Assembly: GCA_964540005.1 (NCBI GenBank)
Contig: CAZILN010000273.1
Coordinates: 1-25,352, forward strand
Direction of reading: 5' to 3'
From: CAZILN01 sp964540005
GTDB lineage: Bacteria; Bacteroidota; Bacteroidia; Bacteroidales; SM23-62
DNA length: 25,352 nt
A program made the position numbers and the translations under genes. Below are positions 1 to 7,942 of the stretch, in pieces. The notes under the pieces were generated by a model. It was not told the DNA's origin, did not search any database, and saw only the letters and a list, made by a program, of their open reading frames with translations. The first letter of the stretch is position 1, and every line of letters starts with the position of its first letter.

Positions 1-554
1 TTTAAAGCGAAATTTCTTTCAAGTACCTCATTGACATTATTGCAGAGGAGCTTCAGGAGTTCACTTTCCTTGGTAGTCAGTTTTTGTATCTGGTCGCCAA
101 GGGACAGGAGCTGTTTATTGGTGTCAAACTTATATTGGCCAATAGTGTATATACTTGATTGGGATTTAGTACCGGATCCCCTGGTACGACGGAGGATGGC
201 TTCCAACCTGTATAACAGTTCCTCCATGCTGAAAGGCTTGGTGATATAATCATCGGCCCCGATAGAAAACCCTTCCAGTATATCCTCTTTCATTGATTTG
301 GCAGTAAGAAATACAATCGGGATGTCGCGGTTGATGAGCCGTATCTCTTTGGCCAGGGTTAATCCGTCCTTGTGCGGCATCATAATATCCAGGATCAGGA
401 TGTCATACCGGTTCTTCTTGAAGTGTTCGAAGGCCTTTTCGCCATCTGTGGTCCAGTCCGTTTCAAAGGATTTGGCCTGAAGGTACTCCTTCAGCAAGGA
501 TCCAAGATTCTCATCATCTTCAGCCAGTAATAACCTGGTTACTTGTTCACTCAT
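1..554 (-). CDS. OmpR/PhoB-family response regulator (C-terminus cut by window edge)
   Basis: DNA-binding output partner of the histidine kinase encoded just upstream. I translated 184 codons from ATG at 554. The receiver domain spans about residues 5-120: acidic pair D13-D14, phospho-acceptor D56 in LILDIMMP, T84 in FLTAK, and K106 in ITKPF. A linker (about 121-135) is followed by the start of a winged-helix domain (IYTIGQYKFD, then KLTTKESELLKLLC), which is cut by the left edge. The start lies 12 nt after the kinase stop, so the pair is surely co-transcribed. Its best-known relatives in this phylum are RprY-type regulators. The target genes cannot be told from the sequence; the divergent acidic secreted protein at 2335 is the nearest candidate (inference). 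The family call is certain, the specific orthology is not. Confidence 0.95.
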   Translation of the reverse strand, partial: MSEQVTRLLLAEDDENLGSLLKEYLQAKSFETDWTTDGEKAFEHFKKNRYDILILDIMMPHKDGLTLAKEIRLINRDIPIVFLTAKSMKEDILEGFSIGADDYITKPFSMEELLYRLEAILRRTRGSGTKSQSSIYTIGQYKFDTNKQLLSLGDQIQKLTTKESELLKLLCNNVNEVLERNFAL

Positions 555-566
555 CTGACCATTGTT

Positions 567-2162
567 TTATATTGGTAAACAAATCTCAAATTCAGTTCCT
601 TTATTAATCTCAGAGTTTAGTTTAACCTGACCGCTGTGTTCTTCCACGATTTTCTTTACATAACTCAATCCGAGACCGAATCCTTTCACATTATGTATGT
701 TTCCTGTAGGAACCCTGTAAAATTTCTCGAATATTCTTTTCTGATCCTCCTTTTTTATTCCTATACCATTATCTTTTACCCTGATGATAAACTTTCCTTT
801 AAGGTTTAAGGTGGTGACGAATATCTCGGGATTATCACCGGTATATTTGATAGCATTATCTATCAGGTTCGAGATAACATTGGTAAAATGAACGAAATCT
901 ATTTTTAGCATTGATCTTTCTGCCTTCAGATCCTCGTGTATAACACCGTTTTTTTTCTGGATCTGTATAGTAAAGTTAATAATAACAGAGTGAATCAGTT
1001 CATTTACATCTGTTTGTTTCAGCTTCAGCCTGAGGCGTCCCCGGTCAAAGATAGCCATCTGCAATACCTTTTCAACCTGGTAGCCAAGGCGTTTGCTTTC
1101 ATCAGTGATCACCGAGGAGATATGATCAATGTTCTTACCTTCGGAAGGAATGCTTTTATCATTCAGCATTTGGGATGCAAGTGAGATGGTTGAAATGGGG
1201 GTTTTTAGTTCATGGGTCATGTTATTGACAAAGTCGTTTTTAATCTCTGATAATCTTTTTTGCCTGAAGATTATGAATATAGTCAGAACAAAACTCAGGA
1301 TGATGATCAGGGTAAGGAATATGGATGAGATGGCCATAAATCCCAGAGATTTCATTATAAAGCTGGTCTTATCAGGGAAATACAGGGAAAGGACGGTCGG
1401 ACGCCCGAAGATATCATTGGGACGAAGACTGGAGATAAAATAATCCATCTCGGATTCACTCTTATAATTAGCCGTCTGGAAACTTACCTGTGAGTAATTA
1501 TTCAGGACAGCAAACTCAAAGTCAAGTTCAATACCATTATTTTTAAGTTCCCTGGCAATAATTCCACGCAGAATTTCAGGATCCATCCTCTCCTCAAAGG
1601 GGAACTCAGGTCTTACCATTTGTGATACGATCTTGTCAACAAACATACGGTTATTTTCAAGCTGTTGCTCGACTTTGGCCCGCAACCTGCTGGGTTTGAC
1701 CCAGGTAATGGATTTTGTGCCCGTTGTATCAAAACCGGCAAGCTGCCCTTTCCTGAGATGCAGGACGGTATCCTCTGAGACCACTGTTATTTTCCTACCC
1801 TGCGGGGTGTTGGATTCCTGGTAAATGTACAGCTGCTGGTCTATATACTCTTCATCCTCGTTACTGGATGTAATATTAATATTCAAATGCCCGAAAACAG
1901 AGGACTCATCAAAAACGAATTCAGTCATAAGTGTATCATTACTATCCTCTTTACCAATCCCGACCTCATCCATAATATGCCAGATAGCTTCACGCTGCTG
2001 CACTGCGTTACCTACATTATCCATGGTACGGTTTACCAGCTGGGCAAATTGTTTTTCCTTGACATTGATGGCATTCAATATCCAGTATGCCTGGACTATG
2101 ATCAGTGCAATCATCGCACAAGCCATGAAAATGGCTATGATCCATAAAAATCTTTTACTCAT
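567..2162 (-). CDS. Membrane sensor histidine kinase (RprX-like)
   Basis: Inner-membrane kinase that autophosphorylates and passes phosphate to the response regulator 12 nt downstream. From ATG at 2162 (531 aa, starting MSKRFLWIIA) it shows TM1 at about 7-29, an extracytoplasmic sensor region of about 240 residues, TM2 at about 272-298, a HisKA domain with H317 in MTHELKTP, and an HATPase domain with N-box NLIDN (432-436), G1 box DNGIG (464-468) and G2 box GFGLGLS (494-500). An ATG at 2222 would add 20 basic residues; I prefer 2162 because the hydrophobic segment then sits right after the start. The sensor region matches no domain I recognise. The layout resembles Bacteroides RprX. The ligand is unknown. 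Confidence 0.95.
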   Translation of the reverse strand: MSKRFLWIIAIFMACAMIALIIVQAYWILNAINVKEKQFAQLVNRTMDNVGNAVQQREAIWHIMDEVGIGKEDSNDTLMTEFVFDESSVFGHLNINITSSNEDEEYIDQQLYIYQESNTPQGRKITVVSEDTVLHLRKGQLAGFDTTGTKSITWVKPSRLRAKVEQQLENNRMFVDKIVSQMVRPEFPFEERMDPEILRGIIARELKNNGIELDFEFAVLNNYSQVSFQTANYKSESEMDYFISSLRPNDIFGRPTVLSLYFPDKTSFIMKSLGFMAISSIFLTLIIILSFVLTIFIIFRQKRLSEIKNDFVNNMTHELKTPISTISLASQMLNDKSIPSEGKNIDHISSVITDESKRLGYQVEKVLQMAIFDRGRLRLKLKQTDVNELIHSVIINFTIQIQKKNGVIHEDLKAERSMLKIDFVHFTNVISNLIDNAIKYTGDNPEIFVTTLNLKGKFIIRVKDNGIGIKKEDQKRIFEKFYRVPTGNIHNVKGFGLGLSYVKKIVEEHSGQVKLNSEINKGTEFEICLPI

Positions 2163-2169
2163 GACCATA

Positions 2170-2177
2170 CAAATATA
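2170..2177 (-). promoter_or_regulatory. Possible Bacteroidota -7 element upstream of the sensor kinase
   Basis: TATATTTG on the minus strand fits the Bacteroidota -7 consensus TAnnTTTG. It lies only 7 nt from the chosen kinase ATG and has no TTTG at the usual 19 nt upstream distance, so it may be a chance match in AT-rich DNA or would imply an almost leaderless transcript. Confidence 0.2.
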
Positions 2178-2279
2178 CCGGGATAGCTGCCTTGTCCTTT
2201 TATTTTTAACAATCTTTAACATAGATTAAGGTTGGTTAAGCTATATTGCTGTTAGCTTTGTTGGCAGATACTCTATTAC

Positions 2280-2322
2280 ACACAAACACTAAAACACAAA
2301 CACTAAAACACAATAACACTAA
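2280..2322 (+). repeat. 14-bp A/C-rich tandem repeat, three units, in the leader of the acidic protein gene
   Basis: Two exact copies of ACACAAACACTAAA (2280-2293 and 2294-2307) are followed by a 15-nt degenerate third copy (2308-2322, ACACAATAACACTAA). The array ends 12 nt before the ATG at 2335. On the plus strand it contains no G, so the leader would be unstructured. It may set translation efficiency or be a length-variable tract; there is no direct evidence for either. Confidence 0.75.
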
Positions 2323-2334
2323 TACTTTAGGGCG

Positions 2335-3195
2335 ATGAAAAAAAATTTACCTGCAATACTATTCTCAATCCTGGCATTCGTAATTACATCCTGGAATCCT
2401 GTCGAAGGACAGGATAAGAAGACCGGAAAAATCACCCTGCAAATTGAGGAAGACGGGAAAACAGTGGTGGATACCGTATTCGACCTGAAAGAAGGACAGG
2501 ATCCGGAACACATTAAGAAAATAATTTCCAGTATGACCGGACAGGATGTAATGATCTTTTCCGGGAAATCAGGGAAAGTGACCGAATTATCATTCGGGGA
2601 CGATGCTGATGAGACTGTCTGGCACATGAAACACAGCATGAAGGCCCATGATTCCACCAAGGTTCTGCATAAGGATCAGATGGTAATGATATATTCCGAT
2701 GAAGGCGGGAATTTTACATCAAAAGAGATGGATGAACACATGCACCTGAGTCATGATATAGGAATAGACCTGGATTCACTGAAAGAAGCTCTTGGCGGCG
2801 GACCGGTTATGGTAATGAAAGATGAGGACGGGAATATTACTACCAGGAAACTGGATGGCGATGAAGACCTGAAATGGGTTTCTGAAGATGATGAAGAGGG
2901 TCCCAGGACAGTTGAGATATATGTAAGTTCAGACGGTGGTGATGACGACGGGGATATATATATCATCAAAACAGAGGATGGCCATCATGTCAAGATGATA
3001 AAAGGCGGGGCGATAAACATCCATGAAATTGATGGTGAGGACGGGCATGTAAAGGTCATTGTGACTGACGAAGATGGTCATACCAAGGTCAAAACCATGA
3101 ATATTACGGTGGAAGTTGAAGAGGATTGTGATGAAGAGATTGAGAAGCAAGTAGTTACTGAAGAAGAGGTAGTGAAAAAGAAGAAAAAAAAGTAG
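2335..3195 (+). CDS. Secreted acidic protein with DEDG-type imperfect repeats, function unknown
   Basis: 286 aa. I do not recognise a named family. Residues 1-25 look like a signal peptide (MKKNLPAILF, cleavage near VEG/QDK). The mature part is strongly acidic, with many Asp-Gly pairs, and shows about five copies of a short beta-like unit, hydrophobic tetrad followed by a D/E-G turn and T/K residues: residues 72-86, 117-131, 158-172 (VMVMKDEDGNITTRK), 208-222 and 239-253 (VKVIVTDEDGHTKVK). The Asp-rich turns could bind calcium or another divalent cation (inference). The protein ends in six lysines after an acidic Glu-rich stretch. A single Cys (264) is present. The gene is divergent from the sensor kinase and has its own terminator, so it is monocistronic. 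An envelope-stress sensor or effector role with the kinase is possible but unproven. Confidence 0.85.
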   Translation: MKKNLPAILFSILAFVITSWNPVEGQDKKTGKITLQIEEDGKTVVDTVFDLKEGQDPEHIKKIISSMTGQDVMIFSGKSGKVTELSFGDDADETVWHMKHSMKAHDSTKVLHKDQMVMIYSDEGGNFTSKEMDEHMHLSHDIGIDLDSLKEALGGGPVMVMKDEDGNITTRKLDGDEDLKWVSEDDEEGPRTVEIYVSSDGGDDDGDIYIIKTEDGHHVKMIKGGAINIHEIDGEDGHVKVIVTDEDGHTKVKTMNITVEVEEDCDEEIEKQVVTEEEVVKKKKKK

Positions 3196-3221
3196 AGGTT
3201 TACATAATGAAGTGAAAAAAT

Positions 3222-3249
3222 GGCTGCCGCAGGCAGCCTTTTTTTTTAT
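3222..3249 (+). terminator. Rho-independent terminator after the acidic protein gene
   Basis: Perfect 7-bp GC-rich stem GGCTGCC (3222-3228) / GGCAGCC (3232-3238) with loop GCA, followed by an 11-T tract, 26 nt after the stop at 3195. An open frame beginning with GTG at 3212 runs through this hairpin into the racemase; the hairpin argues that the frame upstream of 3293 is not translated. Confidence 0.93.
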
Positions 3250-3292
3250 TTTTATTGGAACTTTAAGTAATTGGAAACATATTACTGATTCT

Positions 3293-4000
3293 ATGATAAC
3301 AGGCAGGGCTAAACATATAGGTATTGTAGGCTGCAGCGCAGAAGGAGCTGCCCTGTGTTATCAGACCATCTGCAGAGAAGGGGCTGAAATTATGGGAAGG
3401 CACCGGCATCCTGAAGTTATCATGCATACCTATCCACTTAGCGATTACATGGACAGGATATACCAGGAAGACTGGGAAGGGGTGGCAGACCTGATGCTCG
3501 GCTCGGCAGAGATCCTTAAAAGGGCAGGAGCCGAATTCCTGATCTGTCCGGATAACACCATTCACCAGTCATTTGAAAAAGTACGGTCGAATTCTCCTTT
3601 ACCCTGGCTGCACATTGCAGATGAGGTGGCGAAAGAAGCAGTATCAAGGAATTTTATCAGACCGGGAATACTGGGTACAAAATACCTGGTGACCGGACCC
3701 GTTTATCCTGAAAGCTTTAATAAATATAAGATACAGTATCTGATCCCCGAGGAGAAAGAGCGGGAAGAGATAGACAGGATAATTTTTAGCGAACTGGTTT
3801 ACGGAGAGATCCGCAGTAATTCACAGCAGTATTTTCTGGACCTGATCAATCGCTTAAAATCTGCAGGCTGTGATTCTGTGGTACTGGGATGCACTGAGAT
3901 CCCCCTGATTGTATTACCCGGGGATGCCAGTCTGCCTTTACTGGATTCAACCAGGATACTGGCACGGTCAGCCCTTAGGGAAGCCACAGCAAAGGAATAA
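3293..4000 (+). CDS. Aspartate/glutamate racemase family protein
   Basis: 235 aa from ATG at 3293, the first start after the upstream terminator. Asp/Glu/hydantoin racemase superfamily (PLP-independent, two-cysteine mechanism). Visible features are the N-terminal strand-loop HIGIVGCSAEGAA (8-20), the first catalytic cysteine C85 in CPDNTIH and the second, C200, in VLGCTEIPLI. Both catalytic cysteines are present, so the protein is probably an active racemase or a related isomerase; L-aspartate is the usual substrate of this branch, but the substrate cannot be fixed from sequence. The N-terminal loop is GCSAEG rather than the common GGMGP. It is cytoplasmic, with no signal peptide. It is followed after 35 nt by a methyltransferase on the same strand, probably in one transcript. 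Confidence 0.88.
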   Translation: MITGRAKHIGIVGCSAEGAALCYQTICREGAEIMGRHRHPEVIMHTYPLSDYMDRIYQEDWEGVADLMLGSAEILKRAGAEFLICPDNTIHQSFEKVRSNSPLPWLHIADEVAKEAVSRNFIRPGILGTKYLVTGPVYPESFNKYKIQYLIPEEKEREEIDRIIFSELVYGEIRSNSQQYFLDLINRLKSAGCDSVVLGCTEIPLIVLPGDASLPLLDSTRILARSALREATAKE

Positions 4001-4035
4001 GTGGAAATTTTTCTAAAACATATAAACTTTAACTA

Positions 4036-4785
4036 ATGGATTACCCTGATTTCGTAGCACGATTCTATGATCTTGTATATGATCAGATGAGAACTGAGCA
4101 TGATAAAGATTACTACCTGCAGAAAATAGCGCAGACTAAAGGAGCGGTACTTGAGATTGGTACCGGGACCGGAAGGTTCTTCTCTGAGGCCCTGAAGCGG
4201 GGTGCCGATATATATGGCATTGATATCAGTGAGCATATGCTGTCTGTTCTGAGACAAAAGATAGATAGCCGGGAACATCACCGGGTGAGCCTTCAGAGTG
4301 CTGTTGATTTCAGTTTTAACAGGAAATTTGAGCTGATCCTGGCTCCTTTCAGGGTGTTGTCCCATCTGCTCGAACCGGAAGAACAACTAAGGGCGCTGAA
4401 TTGTATAGCCGGCCACCTTACCGGTACAGGGAGGTTTATTTTTGATGTCTTTATACCAGACCCAGGGATGATCGCACAGGGTCTTGATAAGGCAGTGGAT
4501 TTTGAAGGGGAATACGCACCGGGAAAGATGCTGAAACGTTCCGTCAGTATGACGGCAGATATCGTCAGCCAGATCAGTGATATAACGATGCGGTTTGACT
4601 GGGATGAAAATGACCGGGTCATGACAGAGGAATGGCATTTTAAGTTCAGGTACTATTTTCGTTATGAGCTTGAACATCTGATCAGGCTGTCAGACCTGCA
4701 GGCCGTTAAGATATCCGGCGATTTTAACGAAGGCCCCTTAGAGGCAGGATCAAGGGAATTGCTGGTGGAATGCCAAAAGAAATAA
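4036..4785 (+). CDS. Class I SAM-dependent methyltransferase
   Basis: 249 aa cytoplasmic protein of the small-molecule type. SAM-binding motif I is VLEIGTGTGRF (38-48), and the acidic residue at the end of strand 2 is D63 in YGIDISEHML. The post-motif region ELILAPFRVLSHL (about 97-109) fits the motif II/substrate area of this fold, and FIFDVFIPDPGM fits the following strand. The C-terminal half with RFDWDEN and FRYYFRYELEHLIRLSDLQ resembles proteins annotated simply as class I SAM methyltransferases. Substrate unknown. It sits 35 nt after the racemase gene and 28 nt before the metallophosphatase, in the same direction, so a three-gene transcript is likely, but no shared pathway is evident. 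Confidence 0.9.
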   Translation: MDYPDFVARFYDLVYDQMRTEHDKDYYLQKIAQTKGAVLEIGTGTGRFFSEALKRGADIYGIDISEHMLSVLRQKIDSREHHRVSLQSAVDFSFNRKFELILAPFRVLSHLLEPEEQLRALNCIAGHLTGTGRFIFDVFIPDPGMIAQGLDKAVDFEGEYAPGKMLKRSVSMTADIVSQISDITMRFDWDENDRVMTEEWHFKFRYYFRYELEHLIRLSDLQAVKISGDFNEGPLEAGSRELLVECQKK

Positions 4786-4813
4786 TATTTAACAGGCCGT
4801 AAGACAGAGATAT

Positions 4814-6715
4814 ATGAAAATATTACAATCATTGCTGTTCCTGGCCATGTCCCTGCCAATCATGGCACAAACAGAGGTGCCGGATGTACATGCCTGTATC
4901 AGAAGTAAAAGGAACGGTAAACTATATTTCCTGCGGGAAGGGAAAAAAATAAAGCAGGCTCCGGCATTTGTGGAGCGCATTGTTTTCGGTCCTTCCGGTT
5001 ATTCGGTTGAGAATTTTAGTGGTAATCCGTCCGGCACAGCTACCGGCATCCAACTGGACTTTAATAACAGGAAACTGAAAGGTGAAATTATTTATGGACT
5101 GATCCCCTATGGAGATTCTGATCATCCGATGCCGGTATTCAGGCAAAGGGCTGATGTTAAAAGAGGCAGGGTGTTTATTGAGTTATTGAATTCATTTTCA
5201 GGAGTCTATGATATGACCGGATGGCAGGATTCAGGTTATGGAATGATGGGGTACAGGTTGATTAATAATGATGGACAGATTTTCTATGATGGAAGAGTAG
5301 GTTTTAAAGGGAAAGGTCCTTTTACCATTGATGATTACGTGATTGAAGGTCCTTTTATTACTAATACCCGGCCGGATGGAGCCACCCTCTTTTTCACCAC
5401 GAACCGGGATGTTATTTGTACTGTTGAAATTGATGGAAGGAAGGTCAGCGATGAGAAAGAAGTTCGCAGACATGAGATAGTTCTCAAGGACCTAGAGGTT
5501 GACATGAAATACACTTACAAGCTGCTGTGCGGGTCACTGGTGCAAGAGTATTCTTTCAGGACCGCCCCGGAGCCCGGTACACGAAAGCCATTTATCTTCG
5601 CCTATGCAAGCGATTCGAGGCAGGGTAACGGTGGAGGGGAACGTGAACTGTTCGGTGCCAATGCATATATAATGAAGAAAATAATGGCCCTGAGCATACA
5701 GAAACAGGCCAGGTTTTTACAGTTTACAGGAGACCTGATTAACGGTTACCTTCCGGACATCGAACGAACGAACCTGCAGTATGCCAACTGGAAACGCAGT
5801 ATTGAACCCTTTGCACACTATCTGCCTGTTTATTCAGGAATGGGCAACCATGAGATCATAATGAATGTTTTTGTAAAACTCACAACGCGGAAACCATTTT
5901 TGATTGATAAATTTCCTTTCCATACACAGTCAGCTGAATATATCTTCAAGGAAAATTTCGTGCACCCTGAAAATGGGCCGGATAGTGAAGACGGAGAATG
6001 GTATGATCCTGATCCATCCAAAACTGATTTTCCCTCCTATTCTGAAAATGTCTATTATTTTATCTATGATAATGTGGCCATGATTGTCCTGAATTCAGAT
6101 TACTGGTATTCACCAACAATTGATCAGGAAACCGGAACGGATGGGAACCTTCACGGTTATATAATGGACAAGCAGCTGGCTTGGCTGGAAGAAACCCTTT
6201 CCTTGCTTGAGGCTGATGATAACATCGATCACATTTTTGTCACACAGCACACACCTGCCTTTCCCAATGGAGGTCATTCCGGGGATGATATGTGGTACCA
6301 CGGAAATAATGAGCCAAGGGCTTATGTAGCCGGACAAGCTGTAAAACAGGGTATCATTGAACGAAGGGATGAATACCTGGATCTGCTGGTCAATAAAAGT
6401 TCAAAGGTAGTAGCAATGCTGACAGGAGACGAACACAACTACAACCGGCTTCATATTTCTGAAGAAATGAAAAGATATCCCTCAGATTATTCTCATGAAA
6501 AACTGGTGTTGAGCCGGGATATACTTCAGATAAATAACGGTGCAGCGGGAGCACCGTACTATGCCCAGGAGGTATTACCATGGTCGGAATATGTTTCCGG
6601 ATTCACAACCCAGCATGCCTTGGTGCTTATAAAGGTTGATGGAAACAGGGTTGAAATGGAGGTCCTTAATCCGGATACCCTGGAAAAGATTGACAGTGTA
6701 ATTATAAAGGAGTGA
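4814..6715 (+). CDS. Secreted calcineurin-like metallophosphatase with N-terminal beta domains
   Basis: 633 aa. Signal peptide at residues 1-18 (MKILQSLLFLAMSLPIMA/QT), so exported. Residues about 25-180 form an uncharacterised beta-rich region; 181-250 look like the fibronectin-III-like domain seen in front of purple-acid-phosphatase-type catalytic domains (TLFFTTNRDVICTVEIDG through YSFRTAPEPGT). The catalytic domain follows: D267 in YASDSRQ, D307 in FTGDLING, GNHE at 344-347, H479 in VTQHTPAF, and GDEHN (538-542). These are the five metallophosphoesterase motifs; the first carries R where the classical D-x-H has His. Likely a phosphomonoesterase or phosphodiesterase acting outside the cytoplasm. 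It converges tail to tail with the minus-strand IPExxxVDY gene, leaving only 6 nt and no visible terminator between them. Confidence 0.92.
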   Translation: MKILQSLLFLAMSLPIMAQTEVPDVHACIRSKRNGKLYFLREGKKIKQAPAFVERIVFGPSGYSVENFSGNPSGTATGIQLDFNNRKLKGEIIYGLIPYGDSDHPMPVFRQRADVKRGRVFIELLNSFSGVYDMTGWQDSGYGMMGYRLINNDGQIFYDGRVGFKGKGPFTIDDYVIEGPFITNTRPDGATLFFTTNRDVICTVEIDGRKVSDEKEVRRHEIVLKDLEVDMKYTYKLLCGSLVQEYSFRTAPEPGTRKPFIFAYASDSRQGNGGGERELFGANAYIMKKIMALSIQKQARFLQFTGDLINGYLPDIERTNLQYANWKRSIEPFAHYLPVYSGMGNHEIIMNVFVKLTTRKPFLIDKFPFHTQSAEYIFKENFVHPENGPDSEDGEWYDPDPSKTDFPSYSENVYYFIYDNVAMIVLNSDYWYSPTIDQETGTDGNLHGYIMDKQLAWLEETLSLLEADDNIDHIFVTQHTPAFPNGGHSGDDMWYHGNNEPRAYVAGQAVKQGIIERRDEYLDLLVNKSSKVVAMLTGDEHNYNRLHISEEMKRYPSDYSHEKLVLSRDILQINNGAAGAPYYAQEVLPWSEYVSGFTTQHALVLIKVDGNRVEMEVLNPDTLEKIDSVIIKE

Positions 6716-6721
6716 TACCTT

Positions 6722-7147
6722 TTAAAAAAGCAGTTTTTCTTTAGATTTCAGACCGGGAACTTGAATAGAAAAGGCAGTGGTAATATTATCGAGGGACTTC
6801 ATTTTACTTACCAGCCCTTCTACATACTGATCATCACACTCACCTGTGACTTTTAGAAAAAAATCGATGTTCCTCATTTCTTCAATCAGGAATCCATCAT
6901 CACACCGGTTGGAAATCAGGTGAAATTCCAGGAGCGTATTTTCGTCATAATACCGGTACAGGGGAAACTCCTGCTTAAGCTCAGGATCGCTATGAAAGAC
7001 CTCCAGGTTTTCAGTCCTGGTCAGCTGCATTTCAAAGTTTTGATTTATAATCCAGCATACCCGGTAATCATTTTCATGTGAGGAGATACCAATTAAAAAG
7101 AATTCATAATCCCTTCCAAAAGATAATTTATATGCCTTTTTAATCAA
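6722..7147 (-). CDS. IPExxxVDY family protein (divergent motif), TTG start
   Basis: 141 aa. This small Bacteroidota family is named after its conserved motif; here the motif region reads LIEEMRNIDFFL (about 86-97), i.e. I-E-E-x3-I-D-F instead of IPExxxVDY, preceded by the typical LISNRCDDGF. Family members usually lie next to rnc and pyk; here the gene follows rnc on the same strand after 55 nt, which supports the call. The only usable start in frame is TTG at 7147, because a stop codon lies a few codons upstream. The family's function is unknown; no membrane segment or catalytic motif is visible. The expected pyruvate kinase gene does not follow; a convergent metallophosphatase does. Confidence 0.85.
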   Translation of the reverse strand: MIKKAYKLSFGRDYEFFLIGISSHENDYRVCWIINQNFEMQLTRTENLEVFHSDPELKQEFPLYRYYDENTLLEFHLISNRCDDGFLIEEMRNIDFFLKVTGECDDQYVEGLVSKMKSLDNITTAFSIQVPGLKSKEKLLF

Positions 7148-7202
7148 AACCGGGCTTGTTTCTTAAGAAAATTTATAAATCCTGTCAATATCTTTAAACT
7201 TA

Positions 7203-7937
7203 CTAAGATAACTCACTGACCTTTTTCAAAGCTTCCTCTGCTGCTTCCTGTTCGGCTTCTTTTTTCGAAGAACCTGTTCCTTCTCCACACAGCTCATTCA
7301 ATATGAAAACATCACAATGGAAGATGATTTTTGTTCCACCCGAGGTGATCTGTTCCTTGCTGTTAAAGCTGATTTCATTTTTATTTTTCTGGGTCCATTC
7401 CATTATTCTGCTCTTGAAATCGGTCTCATTATGTGAAAGCTTATCCAGGTCAATATATTTTTTCAGTGTGTTCTTTATTATGAATTTTTTCGTGCTTCTG
7501 TAGCCTTTATCCAGGTATATGGCACCTATCAGGGCTTCAAAGGCGTTTCCCAGAATGTTCTTTCCTGCCTGGGAGATGTTCGCATTTGTCGTTAACAGTT
7601 CTGAAATACCCAGCCTGGAGGCAATTTTATTTAATTGTTTTCTTTTAACGATCTTGGATTTTAGCTGGGTAAGAAAACCCTCATCACGATCGGGGAATAT
7701 TGTGTACAGATAATCTGCAATAACAGCATCCAGTATAGCATCTCCAAGGAACTCCAGGCGTTCATTATTGATGGCAGTTCCGTCTTTCATGCGATAGCTG
7801 GCAGATCTGTGGATGAATGCAATCTTATATAATTCAGGTTTACCCGAAAATATGCCTGTTATTCTTCTAACCTGGTAAATATATAATCTGTCCCTTGAAA
7901 AAAATGACAGCATAAGGAAGTACAGGTTTCTGAACAC
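7203..7937 (-). CDS. rnc: Ribonuclease III
   Basis: 244 aa. Cleaves double-stranded RNA in rRNA precursors and structured mRNAs. The RIIID domain carries the signature NERLEFLGDAILD (58-70) with metal-site residues E62 and D66, and the second acidic cluster FEALIGAIYLDKG (133-145) with E134 and D143. A double-stranded-RNA-binding domain follows at about 174-241 (DFKSRIMEWTQ, then GTGSSKKEAEQEAAEEAL). The start is GTG at 7937, 5 nt after the fabF stop; an in-frame ATG at 7913 is an alternative that removes eight hydrophobic residues. Third gene of the acpP-fabF-rnc transcript, an arrangement conserved in this phylum. Confidence 0.97.
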   Translation of the reverse strand: MFRNLYFLMLSFFSRDRLYIYQVRRITGIFSGKPELYKIAFIHRSASYRMKDGTAINNERLEFLGDAILDAVIADYLYTIFPDRDEGFLTQLKSKIVKRKQLNKIASRLGISELLTTNANISQAGKNILGNAFEALIGAIYLDKGYRSTKKFIIKNTLKKYIDLDKLSHNETDFKSRIMEWTQKNKNEISFNSKEQITSGGTKIIFHCDVFILNELCGEGTGSSKKEAEQEAAEEALKKVSELS

Positions 7938-7942
7938 AAATA

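Noticed and set aside
1825..2229. 134-codon open frame on the plus strand inside the sensor kinase gene
   Set aside because: Antisense to a clearly conserved kinase; its translation has no recognisable feature and looks like a frame shadow.
3212..3292. In-frame N-terminal extension of the racemase beginning at GTG 3212
   Set aside because: The stretch is the terminator hairpin and T-tract of the upstream gene; its FFFIFIG residues come from the T-run. ATG at 3293 starts exactly ahead of the family's first strand.
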